Source: Micromonospora sp. WMMD882 (GTDB lineage: Bacteria > Actinomycetota > Actinomycetes > Mycobacteriales > Micromonosporaceae). From it: a stretch of 64,000 nt of DNA. Within the stretch, counting starts at the first letter, position 1, and every line of letters begins with the position of its first letter. Under the pieces are notes generated by a model. That model had not been told where the DNA came from and did not search any database. It saw nothing but the letters and a program-made list of their open reading frames with translations. The stretch spans positions 3,968,001 to 4,032,000 of the forward strand of contig NZ_CP114903.1 in assembly GCF_027497255.1 (NCBI RefSeq), read 5' to 3'. A program made the translations under genes and the position numbers. Below, in pieces: positions 16,157 to 22,885 of the stretch.

Positions 16157-16804
16157 ATGCCACCCCGACCCCCCGCCTCCGAACGACTCGACCGCGGCGA
16201 GGTCCTGGCCACCGCACTCGCCATCGCCGACGCCGACGGACTCGACGCAGTCACGCTGCGCCGGGTCGCCGCCGCCTGGAACGTCACACCCATGGCGCTG
16301 TACTGGCACTTCAAGGACAAGGACGCCCTGCTCGATGCGCTGGTCGAACGGATCCTCGGCGAGGTCGACCTGACCGTCGGCGACGAGGCCGACCTGCGTA
16401 CCGTACTGACGGCCCTGCTGCGCGTCCTGCGCGCGCACCCCGCCCTCGCCGAGATCACGCCGATCCGCCTCATGCGCACGGACGCCGGCATCGATCTGGC
16501 CGAGCGGGTCGTCGCGCTGCTGCGCGCCGAGGGGCACTCGCCGGTGGCCGCCGCCCAGCTCAGTATCTTCCTGCTCAACGCGCTGATCGGGTTGGTGATC
16601 CGCCAGCCGGGTGACCCCGCCGCCGCCGACCCGGCCCTGCGGGAGTCCCTGCTCACCGCCAAGCGCGCGCGGCTGAAGTCACTCTCCCCGCAGGACTACC
16701 CCCACCTGACCGAAACCGCCGACTTCTTCCTCGGCCTGCCCGACGAGCAGGAGTACTACGAGCGAGGTCTGACCATGCTCCTCAACGGGGTAAGTCTCCC
16801 CTGA
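16157..16804 (+). CDS. TetR/AcrR-family regulator (TetR_C tetracycline-repressor type)
   Basis: 215 residues. The HTH occupies residues 10-55: RGEVLATALAIADADGLDAV, TLRRVAAAWNVTPMALYWHF, KDKDALLDALVERI. The C-terminal half (LRTVLTALLRVLRAHPALAE, LNALIGLVIRQPG, FFLGLPDEQEYYERGLTMLL) fits the TetR_C_1 ligand-binding domain. It should repress the divergent SDR and itself until a small ligand binds. No strong ribosome-binding site is visible before the ATG; leaderless or weakly initiated translation is possible. Last intact gene of the island before tRNA-Thr. Confidence 0.85.
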   Translation: MPPRPPASERLDRGEVLATALAIADADGLDAVTLRRVAAAWNVTPMALYWHFKDKDALLDALVERILGEVDLTVGDEADLRTVLTALLRVLRAHPALAEITPIRLMRTDAGIDLAERVVALLRAEGHSPVAAAQLSIFLLNALIGLVIRQPGDPAAADPALRESLLTAKRARLKSLSPQDYPHLTETADFFLGLPDEQEYYERGLTMLLNGVSLP

Positions 16805-17052
16805 CCGCATCCAGCAGCGCGAAGTTCGCAGGCGGCAACACCCCCTCTTCGGCACCTCCGGACGTCGGTCTCCCCGACCTCGAACGGCCGCCGGATCTGC
16901 CGCCGCACGCTCGCCTCGTTCTCGGGGACGTCGACGTCGCCCCGGTTCGAGAATCGCACGACGAAGCCGCGACGTCGCCAGGCCCAGCGCTGCTCCGAGT
17001 ACGGACGGAGCTGCGGCTCTCGGGGGGTGACTCAAATCATCATCGATATAGA

Positions 17053-17090
17053 CGATGCCCTGACCTGCGTCTCCGCTGGTCAGGGCATCG
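17053..17090 (-). terminator. Hairpin terminator of tRNA-Thr
   Basis: CGATGCCCTGACC (17053-17065) pairs perfectly with GGTCAGGGCATCG (17078-17090) around a 12-base loop. It lies directly after the 3' end of the minus-strand tRNA. Part of its right arm is also found at the distal repeat (10145-10155). Confidence 0.8.
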
Positions 17091-17118
17091 CTCTGAGCCG
17101 CCTGACGGAATCGAACCG
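17076..17118. repeat. tRNA-proximal copy of the attachment-like direct repeat
   Basis: Matches 10145-10187 in the same orientation; bases 17093-17118 are identical over 26 positions and cover the acceptor and T-arm end of tRNA-Thr. Together the two copies bracket about 6.9 kb of decayed accessory DNA. This is the arrangement left by an element integrating into the 3' end of a tRNA gene. Confidence 0.75.
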
Positions 17119-17169
17119 TCGACCTACGCATTACGAGTGCGTCGCTCTAGCCGACTGAGCTAAGGCGGC
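17097..17169 (-). tRNA. tRNA-Thr (anticodon CGU)
   Basis: Read on the minus strand it folds as a standard cloverleaf: acceptor GCCGCCT/AGGCGGC, D-arm GCTCAGTCGGCTAGAGC, anticodon arm ACGCA-CTCGTAA-TGCGT with anticodon CGT, and T-arm GACGG-TTCGATT-CCGTC. It is 73 nt and no CCA is encoded. It is followed by a hairpin terminator. It decodes ACG, an abundant threonine codon in this GC-rich genome. Confidence 0.95.
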
Positions 17170-17274
17170 AACGATCCCCGAGTGTACGGCACGCCGCCCC
17201 GACCGGTCTCCCGGGATCCCCCGCCCGTCCCTGATCAGACAGCGGGCGTCGGCGGGGGCGGTTAGGCTCCGGCC

Positions 17275-19041
17275 GTGAGTGACGAGCATCCCCCGGCCGC
17301 CACCCCGGAAGACCGTCCCCCGACCGCCGAGCCGCCCGAGGCGACCAGCTCCGACCAGCCCCACCCCCGTCGCCCCCGCAGCACCGACCCGCACGAGCTG
17401 GGCTTCACGCCCCGTCGGGCGGTGCCGTGGCTCGCGCCGTTCCTGCTGATCAGCACCGGCATCCGTACGCTGCTGGCGATGCTGTTCGGGGCGTACCTGG
17501 ACAAGCGGGAGTTGCAGAACGCCTTCGGGGACGGGGTGTTCCGCCAGGTCGGGCCGGACGGCGGGCTGTGGCTGGACTACGTCGCCGACCTGGGGGACGG
17601 CTTCGACGCCACGTACTCGGTCGCGTACCTGCTCGCCCAGCCGGAGATCGAGGTGGACGGGCACCGGCTGCCCCGGGGCCGGACGCTGGTGATGGGCGGC
17701 GACCAGGTCTACCCGTCGGCCGGCTACGGCGCGTACGAGGACCGCTGCAAGGGGCCGTACCAGGCGGCGCTGCCGCTGGCCGGGCCGGGCGGGCCGACGC
17801 TGTTCGCGGTGCCCGGCAACCACGACTGGTACGACGGGCTGACCGCGTTCCTGCGGCTGTTCGTCCGCTCCCGGGACCAGTATTTCGGCGGTTGGCGCAC
17901 CGCGCAGTCCCGCTCGTACTTCGCCGTCGAGCTGCCCGCCGGGTGGTGGCTGTTCGGGCTGGACGACCAGTCCGGGTCGTACCTGGACGATCCGCAGCTC
18001 AGCTACTTCGAGAAGGCCGCGGCGCGGCTCGGCCCGGGGGCCCGGGTGATCCTGGCGGTGCCGGCGCCGACCTGGGTACGCGCCGTCGACAGCCCCACCG
18101 CGTACGACTCGGTGGACTACTTCGTCCGGACGATCGTCGCGCCGACCGGGGCGACGGTGCGGCTGATCGTGACGGGGGATCTGCACCACTACGCCCGGTA
18201 CGCCAACCCGGGCCGGCAGTTGGTCACCTGCGGTGGCGGGGGCGCGTACCTCTACCCCACGCACAAGCTGCCGGCGCGGATCGAGGTGCCGCCGCGCGAC
18301 ACCCTGGCCCGGCGGGCCAGCCACTCCGAGCCGTACGAGCTGGCCGGTCGTTATCCCACGGCGGCCCGTTCCCGCCGGTACGCGTGGGGGATCTTCCCCC
18401 GGCTGCCGCTGCGCAACCCGGGCTTCTGCACCCTGCTGGGCACCCTGCACACGCTGCTGATGCTGGCCATGGCCGGGGTGGCGACGAGCCAGGTGGACGT
18501 GGCCGCGCAGCGGCTGTTCAGCGTGCCGCTGATCGCCATGCTGCTGGTGACGCTGCTCGGGGCGGGTTTCTTCGCCAAGCCGCCCAGCGCGGACGGCAGA
18601 CGCCACGCCCGGCACTGGATCCTGGGCCTGTCGCACGGCCTGGCGCACGTCGGGCTGGCCGCCGCCGGCACCTGGGCGTGGCTGCGGCTGCCGTTGCACG
18701 ACTGGCCGTGGCCGATGCCGGTGGTCGCCGCCGCCGTCCTGTACGGGCCGCTGATCGGCCTGCTGGCGAGCCAGCTCACCGCCGGGTACCTGGTGGTCGC
18801 CGGCAGCCTCGGGGTGAACGTGAACGAGCTCTTCGCCGGGCAGGGCATCGAGGACGCGAAGTCGTTCCTGCGGCTGCGGATCGACCCGGACGGCACTTTG
18901 ACGATCTACCCGGTCGCCGTGCCGAAGGTGTCCCGCCGCTGGCGGGTCAACCCGGACCGGTCCCCCACCGCCTCCTGGCTGGTCCCCGAGCGCCCGCTGA
19001 CGCCTCGGCTGGCCGAGCCGCCCGTCGTGCTCCGCCCGTGA
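17275..19041 (+). CDS. Membrane-bound metallophosphoesterase
   Basis: 588 residues. After a disordered Pro-rich N-terminus (1-50) there is one hydrophobic helix (WLAPFLLISTGIRTLLAMLF). The calcineurin-like phosphoesterase domain spans about 90-345: the D-x-G-D-G segment VADLGDGFDATYS, GGDQVYPS (second metal), GNHDWYDG (bridging Asn and catalytic His) and TGDLHHYAR. About five transmembrane helices follow (residues 380-520: LGTLHTLLMLAMAGVA, LIAMLLVTLLGAGFF, and others). The start is the GTG at 17275. The combination of a soluble metallophosphatase domain with a C-terminal membrane domain is typical of an uncharacterised actinobacterial family. Substrate unknown. Convergent with ricT, 13 bp apart. 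Confidence 0.8.
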   Translation: MSDEHPPAATPEDRPPTAEPPEATSSDQPHPRRPRSTDPHELGFTPRRAVPWLAPFLLISTGIRTLLAMLFGAYLDKRELQNAFGDGVFRQVGPDGGLWLDYVADLGDGFDATYSVAYLLAQPEIEVDGHRLPRGRTLVMGGDQVYPSAGYGAYEDRCKGPYQAALPLAGPGGPTLFAVPGNHDWYDGLTAFLRLFVRSRDQYFGGWRTAQSRSYFAVELPAGWWLFGLDDQSGSYLDDPQLSYFEKAAARLGPGARVILAVPAPTWVRAVDSPTAYDSVDYFVRTIVAPTGATVRLIVTGDLHHYARYANPGRQLVTCGGGGAYLYPTHKLPARIEVPPRDTLARRASHSEPYELAGRYPTAARSRRYAWGIFPRLPLRNPGFCTLLGTLHTLLMLAMAGVATSQVDVAAQRLFSVPLIAMLLVTLLGAGFFAKPPSADGRRHARHWILGLSHGLAHVGLAAAGTWAWLRLPLHDWPWPMPVVAAAVLYGPLIGLLASQLTAGYLVVAGSLGVNVNELFAGQGIEDAKSFLRLRIDPDGTLTIYPVAVPKVSRRWRVNPDRSPTASWLVPERPLTPRLAEPPVVLRP

Positions 19042-19054
19042 TCCGCGCCCCGGG

Positions 19055-19900
19055 TCAGGAGGGGGTGGGGTAGCGCTGGTCGTGCGCCTGCCGGGGGCCG
19101 CAGACGCTGGCCCGCGAGCAGGCGCAGCGGGAGCCGTCGGCGTCCAGCCGGACGGTCACGGTGTCCTTCGGGACGCTGTGACCGACCACCTTGCCGTCGC
19201 CCTCCGGGGTGCTGACCCGGCTGCCGATGGCCGGCGCGGACTCCTGGAACTTCGCGTACAGCGGATGCTCGTACTTGAGGCAGCACATCAGCCGGCCGCA
19301 CGCCCCGGAGATGCGCAGCGGGTTGAGCGGCAGGTCCTGGTCCTTTGCCATCCGGATGGTCACCGGCTCGAAGTCGTTGAGGAAGGTCGCGCAGCAGAGG
19401 TCACGCCCGCAGGAGCCGATGCCGCCCTGCACCCGCGCGGAGTCGCGGGCGGAGAGCTGCCGCAGCTCGACCCGGCAGTGCAGGGTAGCGCCGAGATCCC
19501 GGACCAGGGCCCGGAAGTCGACCCGGTGCGGCGCGGTGAAGTAGATCGTGGTGCGGCCGTTGCCGCCGGACTCCGCGCCGAGGACGTGGTCGACGGCGAC
19601 CACCTTCATCGGCAGCCCGTGCTCGCGGATCAGCCGCTTCGAGGCGACCTTCGCCTCCGCCTTGCGCTTACGCAGCAGCTCGTCACGGCGCAGGTCCTCG
19701 TCGTCGGCGAGCCCGGCGAGCTTCGGGAAGCCGTCGGTGTCCTCGCCGACCCACTGCGCCGCCCAGACGCACTCGGCCACCTCGGGCCCGTCGTCGGTGG
19801 GCACCAGCACCCGGTCCCCCACCTGCGGCCGGAACTCCCCCGGGTCGAGGTAGTACAGCCGCCCGTACCGGTTGAAGCTGACCGCGCAGAGCATGCCCAT
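19055..19900 (-). CDS. ricT: PSP1-domain protein RicT/YaaT
   Basis: 281 residues. The PSP1 domain spans about 60-150 (DLRRDELLRKRKAEAKVASK, YFTAPHRVDFRALVRDLGAT). It is followed by the Cys clusters GGIGSCGRDLCCATF (C164, C169, C170) and SGACGRLMCCLKYEHPLY (C201, C206, C207). In Bacillus, RicT (YaaT) with RicA and RicF binds two [4Fe-4S] clusters and promotes RNA maturation by RNase Y; partner genes are not seen here. The actinobacterial gene is commonly located near holB and tmk, as it is here. The start MGMLCAV could be at either of two Met codons. Confidence 0.88.
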   Translation of the reverse strand: MGMLCAVSFNRYGRLYYLDPGEFRPQVGDRVLVPTDDGPEVAECVWAAQWVGEDTDGFPKLAGLADDEDLRRDELLRKRKAEAKVASKRLIREHGLPMKVVAVDHVLGAESGGNGRTTIYFTAPHRVDFRALVRDLGATLHCRVELRQLSARDSARVQGGIGSCGRDLCCATFLNDFEPVTIRMAKDQDLPLNPLRISGACGRLMCCLKYEHPLYAKFQESAPAIGSRVSTPEGDGKVVGHSVPKDTVTVRLDADGSRCACSRASVCGPRQAHDQRYPTPS

Positions 19901-19992
19901 ACCCTCACCCTACGACGAACCCGGCGGGTCGTCCCACCGTCGGGTCGCCGGCCGGTCACCGCCCGCAGCGATCGACGGTCGTCGTCGCGGTC

Positions 19993-20673
19993 TCACCAGC
20001 GGACCCGGGTGACCCCGGAGGGCGTGCCGGACGACCCCGGGCGGGGCCGCCAGGGGGACTCGGCGAGGCTGGGCGCCCACTGGCGCAGCAGGGTCTCCGC
20101 GCCGTCGTACGCGGCGGAGAGGACGGCGAGGACCCGGGCCGCGATCTCGGCGGCGGCGAGCGGGCCGGCGGACGCGCCGGCCGGCGGGCCGCCGAGGCGG
20201 GGCATGGTCGCCGCGACCACCGTCACCGCCTCGGTCGAGCCGAGCACGTCGGCGAGGGTACGGGCCAACGCCAGCCGGGTGCGGTCCACCCAGTCGGCGA
20301 GCGCGTCGGCGTACCCGGCGGTCGAGTCGAGCCGCCCGACCAGGCTCTCCGGCCCCTCGTCCAGGTAGCGCAGCAGGGTCGTCCGCGCCTCCCCGTACGC
20401 GGCGGCGGCCGGACCGGACCAGACGCGCTGGTCGATGAGGGCGGCGCAGACCTCGTCGTACGTCGGCACGAGCTGACGTGTCGCGTGGCCGGCGTCGGCC
20501 AGCGGCGTGGGGTGCAGGTCGAGGAAGCCACGGACGGCCTCACCGGGCAGGGCCTGGGTGCGGCGCAGCAACGGCCACACCCGGTGCGCCTCCGGCACTC
20601 CGGCGGCGAGCAGCGTGTCGACCCGGCGGAGCAGGTCGAGGCCGGGCTCGGCGAGCCGGTCGAGGCGGTCCAT
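19993..20673 (-). CDS. Uncharacterised helical protein of the YbaB/ESX-associated trio
   Basis: 226 residues; the ATG overlaps the stop of the previous gene (ATGA). Sequence is Ala/Leu/Arg-rich and almost wholly helical (MDRLDRLAEPGLDLLRRVDT, YLDEGPESLVGRLDSTAGYA, LADWVDRTRLALARTLADVL). No signal peptide or membrane segment. I do not recognise a named family. Its position after an EspC-like gene suggests a role with a secreted WXG100-like substrate, for instance as chaperone or partner. The C-terminal 30 residues look disordered (RPRPGSSGTPSGVTRVRW). Confidence 0.55.
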   Translation of the reverse strand: MDRLDRLAEPGLDLLRRVDTLLAAGVPEAHRVWPLLRRTQALPGEAVRGFLDLHPTPLADAGHATRQLVPTYDEVCAALIDQRVWSGPAAAAYGEARTTLLRYLDEGPESLVGRLDSTAGYADALADWVDRTRLALARTLADVLGSTEAVTVVAATMPRLGGPPAGASAGPLAAAEIAARVLAVLSAAYDGAETLLRQWAPSLAESPWRPRPGSSGTPSGVTRVRW

Positions 20674-21158
20674 CAGTCGACCTCGCCGTGCCGGGGCCGG
20701 GGTATCCCGAACGCCGTCGAGCCGGCGCCGGGCGGGGCGGGGTGGCCCGGGCCGTCGACGCCGAACCACGGGTCCGGCTCCAGGGCGGACCCGAGGCCGG
20801 CGGGGCGGCGGGGAGCGTCGAGGTCGGCCGACCGGCGCGGGGTGGCGTCGGTGTCGAGGTCCGCTGCCAGGCGGCGGCGGGCGGTGGCGTCGGTGTCGGC
20901 GTACCGGTCGGCGGCGGCGCGGATCGCGGACGCGGTGGCGGCGAGCCGGGTGGCGGCGGTGGTCGCCTCCCGGGCCCGGTTGTCGGTGGCGGTGGCCCAC
21001 TGCCGGTGCAGGGCGCGGCCGAGCTCTCCGGGGCGGCCCGGCGCGTCGGCCCCGAACGCCGCGCGGGCCGGGTCGGTGGCGGTCACCGCGCGGGCGAGGG
21101 CGGTGAGCGTGGCGCTCGCCTCCTCCAGCCGGGCGGCGAGGGCGTAGAGGCTCTCCAT
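20673..21158 (-). CDS. ESX-secretion-associated (EspC/DUF2580-like) helical protein
   Basis: 161 residues. The first 90 residues form two long amphipathic helices (MESLYALAARLEEASATLTA, ALHRQWATATDNRAREATTA) separated by a turn (GRPGELG) and followed by TRLAATASAIRAAADRYADT. This is the helix-turn-helix layout and Y-x3-D end motif region (ADRYADTD) of WXG100/EspC-type substrates of type VII secretion. The C-terminal 70 residues are disordered (Pro, Asp, Gly). No type VII machinery genes are in the window. It is the middle gene of a tightly packed three-gene unit. Confidence 0.6.
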   Translation of the reverse strand: MESLYALAARLEEASATLTALARAVTATDPARAAFGADAPGRPGELGRALHRQWATATDNRAREATTAATRLAATASAIRAAADRYADTDATARRRLAADLDTDATPRRSADLDAPRRPAGLGSALEPDPWFGVDGPGHPAPPGAGSTAFGIPRPRHGEVD

Positions 21159-21159
21159 C

Positions 21160-21489
21160 TCAGGCCCCCGTCAGCGGCCGGTACGCCGCGAACGTCTCGT
21201 TGTGCAGTTTCTCCCGGGCCCACTGGGCGGCGTCCGCGGCGGCGGTGACCGCCGCCTGGACCGAGTTGGCGACGTCGCGCGGGTTGCGGTGGTGCAGCGG
21301 GCCGAGGAAACGTACGTCGGTGATCGTGCCGGCGGCGGTGACCACCACCTCGACCAGCCCGTCCGGTGAGCGCACGGTGACCTGGACGGTGGCGACCGCC
21401 GCGTCGAACTCGGCCTGGAGGGACTCGATCCGGCGGTAGCGTCGTACCGCCTCCTCGATCCAGGCTTCGTCGATCTCCCCCCGCGGCAT
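21160..21489 (-). CDS. YbaB/EbfC-family protein
   Basis: 109 residues. The ATG at 21489 has a GGAGGA-type element upstream (GGGAGGAGTCCGCCC). The central segment (VQVTVRSPDGLVEVVVTAAG, TITDVRFLGPLHH) and the C-terminal helix (NSVQAAVTAAADAAQWAREK) match the YbaB/EbfC fold, which forms tweezer-like dimers that bind DNA. In actinobacteria, divergent YbaB paralogues often sit beside WXG100/EspC-like genes, as here. That suggests a role in that secretion-linked context rather than the nucleoid role of the dnaX-recR-linked protein. First gene of the trio 21489-19993. Confidence 0.7.
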   Translation of the reverse strand: MPRGEIDEAWIEEAVRRYRRIESLQAEFDAAVATVQVTVRSPDGLVEVVVTAAGTITDVRFLGPLHHRNPRDVANSVQAAVTAAADAAQWAREKLHNETFAAYRPLTGA

Positions 21490-21631
21490 GGGCGGACTCC
21501 TCCCGGCAAGCGGTGTCACTGAGGGTGCCGTCGCCGTCACCACGGCACACGGACCGTACCGCAATCAATCGGCACTGTCGATGGCCCGGCAGAGCTGGGA
21601 ATCCGTCACTTCAGCGGTACGTGGTGGCGTT

Positions 21632-22885
21632 TCAGCCCTTCCACAGGGCGAGCATCATCGCCTCCACGGCGATCCGGGGTTTGACGTTCGCCTCGATCGC
21701 GGTACGACACTCCAGCACCGCCTCCAGTCGCCGCAGCGTCCCCTCGGCGGCCCACTTCTCCGCGCCGGCGCGGGCCATCGCCACGGTGTCGGTGTGCACC
21801 GGCGCGACCGGCGCGCGCAGCGCGGTGACCAGCGCGTCCCGGTAGAAGCCGGCCAGGTCGACCAGGGCGCGGTCGAGGGCGTCGCGCTGCGCCCGGGTGG
21901 CCCGGGACTTCTGCCGTCGCTCCAGCTCCTTGAGCTGCCCGGCGCTGCCGCGCGCCGCGCCGGCGGCGCCCCGGCCGGTGCCGCCCGCGCCGAGCGCGGT
22001 CTGCAGGGCGGCCTTCTCGGCGGCGTCCAGCTCGGCGACCGCCGCCGCGGCCTCCGCCTCGGCCGCCTCGATCAGCGCGGACGCGGCGTCGAACGCCGCG
22101 CCCACCCCGGTCAGCCGGCGCGGCACCGCGAGCACCGCGTCCCGGCGGGTACGCGCCTGCGGATCGGCGGCCAGCCGGCGGGCCCGCCCGACGTGCCCCT
22201 GCGCGGCGGCTGCCGCCCACTCGGCCACGTCGGGGGCGATGCCGTCCCGGCGGACCAGCAGCTCGGCCACCGCGCCCGCCGGTGGCTGCCGCAGCGGTAC
22301 GAGGCGGCAGCGCGACCGGATGGTCACCGAGATGTCGTCCGGGTGGGTGGAGGGGGCGCAGAGCAGGAAGACGGTCCGCGGCGGCGGCTCCTCGATCGCC
22401 TTGAGCAGCGCGTTGCCGGCCGCCTCGGTGAGCCGGTCGGCGTCCGAGATGATCACCACCTGCCACCGGCCGCCCGACGGGGTGCTGGCCGCCCGCAGGA
22501 CCAGGGCGCGCATCTCGTTCACCCCGATGGAGAGCCCTTCGGGCACCACCAGCCGCACGTCGGCGTGGGTGCCGGCGAGGGTGGTGTGGCAGCCGGGGCA
22601 GCCGCCGCAGCCGGTGCCGTGGACGCACTGGAGGGCGGCGGCGAAGGCGCGGGCGGCCTCGGAGCGGCCGGAGCCGGGCGGCCCGGTGAAGATCCAGGCG
22701 TGGGTCATCCCGGCCCCGGGGTCGACCCCCGGCGCGCCCCCATCGGGCTGGCCGGCGCCGCCGGGCCGGCCGACGGCGGATTCCGGGCCGGCGCGCAGCA
22801 CGGCGGCGGCCGCGGCGGCGGCCCGGCGCAGCGTGTCGACCGCCTCGTCCTGGCCGACCAGGTCGGCGAAGACCTCCTCCGACAT
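21632..22885 (-). CDS. holB: DNA polymerase III delta' subunit
   Basis: 417 residues. AAA+ clamp-loader motifs: the Walker-A-like GPPGSGRSEAARAFA (about 67-81, Arg replacing Lys, as expected for an inactive delta' site), the zinc-ribbon cysteines CVHGTGCGGCPGCH, Walker-B-side VVIISDADRLTEAAGNALLK, EEPPPRTVFLL and sensor-1 SRCRLVPLRQP. Delta' is the stator of the clamp-loading complex. The N-terminus has an Ala-rich insertion and linker (DTLRRAAAAAAAVLRAG to GVDPGAGMTHAWIF). The ATG overlaps the stop of the MFS-tmk gene (ATGA), so they are translationally coupled; tmk-holB is the usual order. Confidence 0.92.
   Translation of the reverse strand: MSEEVFADLVGQDEAVDTLRRAAAAAAAVLRAGPESAVGRPGGAGQPDGGAPGVDPGAGMTHAWIFTGPPGSGRSEAARAFAAALQCVHGTGCGGCPGCHTTLAGTHADVRLVVPEGLSIGVNEMRALVLRAASTPSGGRWQVVIISDADRLTEAAGNALLKAIEEPPPRTVFLLCAPSTHPDDISVTIRSRCRLVPLRQPPAGAVAELLVRRDGIAPDVAEWAAAAAQGHVGRARRLAADPQARTRRDAVLAVPRRLTGVGAAFDAASALIEAAEAEAAAAVAELDAAEKAALQTALGAGGTGRGAAGAARGSAGQLKELERRQKSRATRAQRDALDRALVDLAGFYRDALVTALRAPVAPVHTDTVAMARAGAEKWAAEGTLRRLEAVLECRTAIEANVKPRIAVEAMMLALWKG

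Noticed and set aside
16805..17050. Possible gene between the TetR gene and tRNA-Thr
   Set aside because: Short frames on both strands have no motif or initiation site; I treat the stretch as eroded island DNA.
17093..17118. An integrase gene for the tRNA-Thr island
   Set aside because: No tyrosine or serine recombinase motif was found anywhere between 10145 and 17118.
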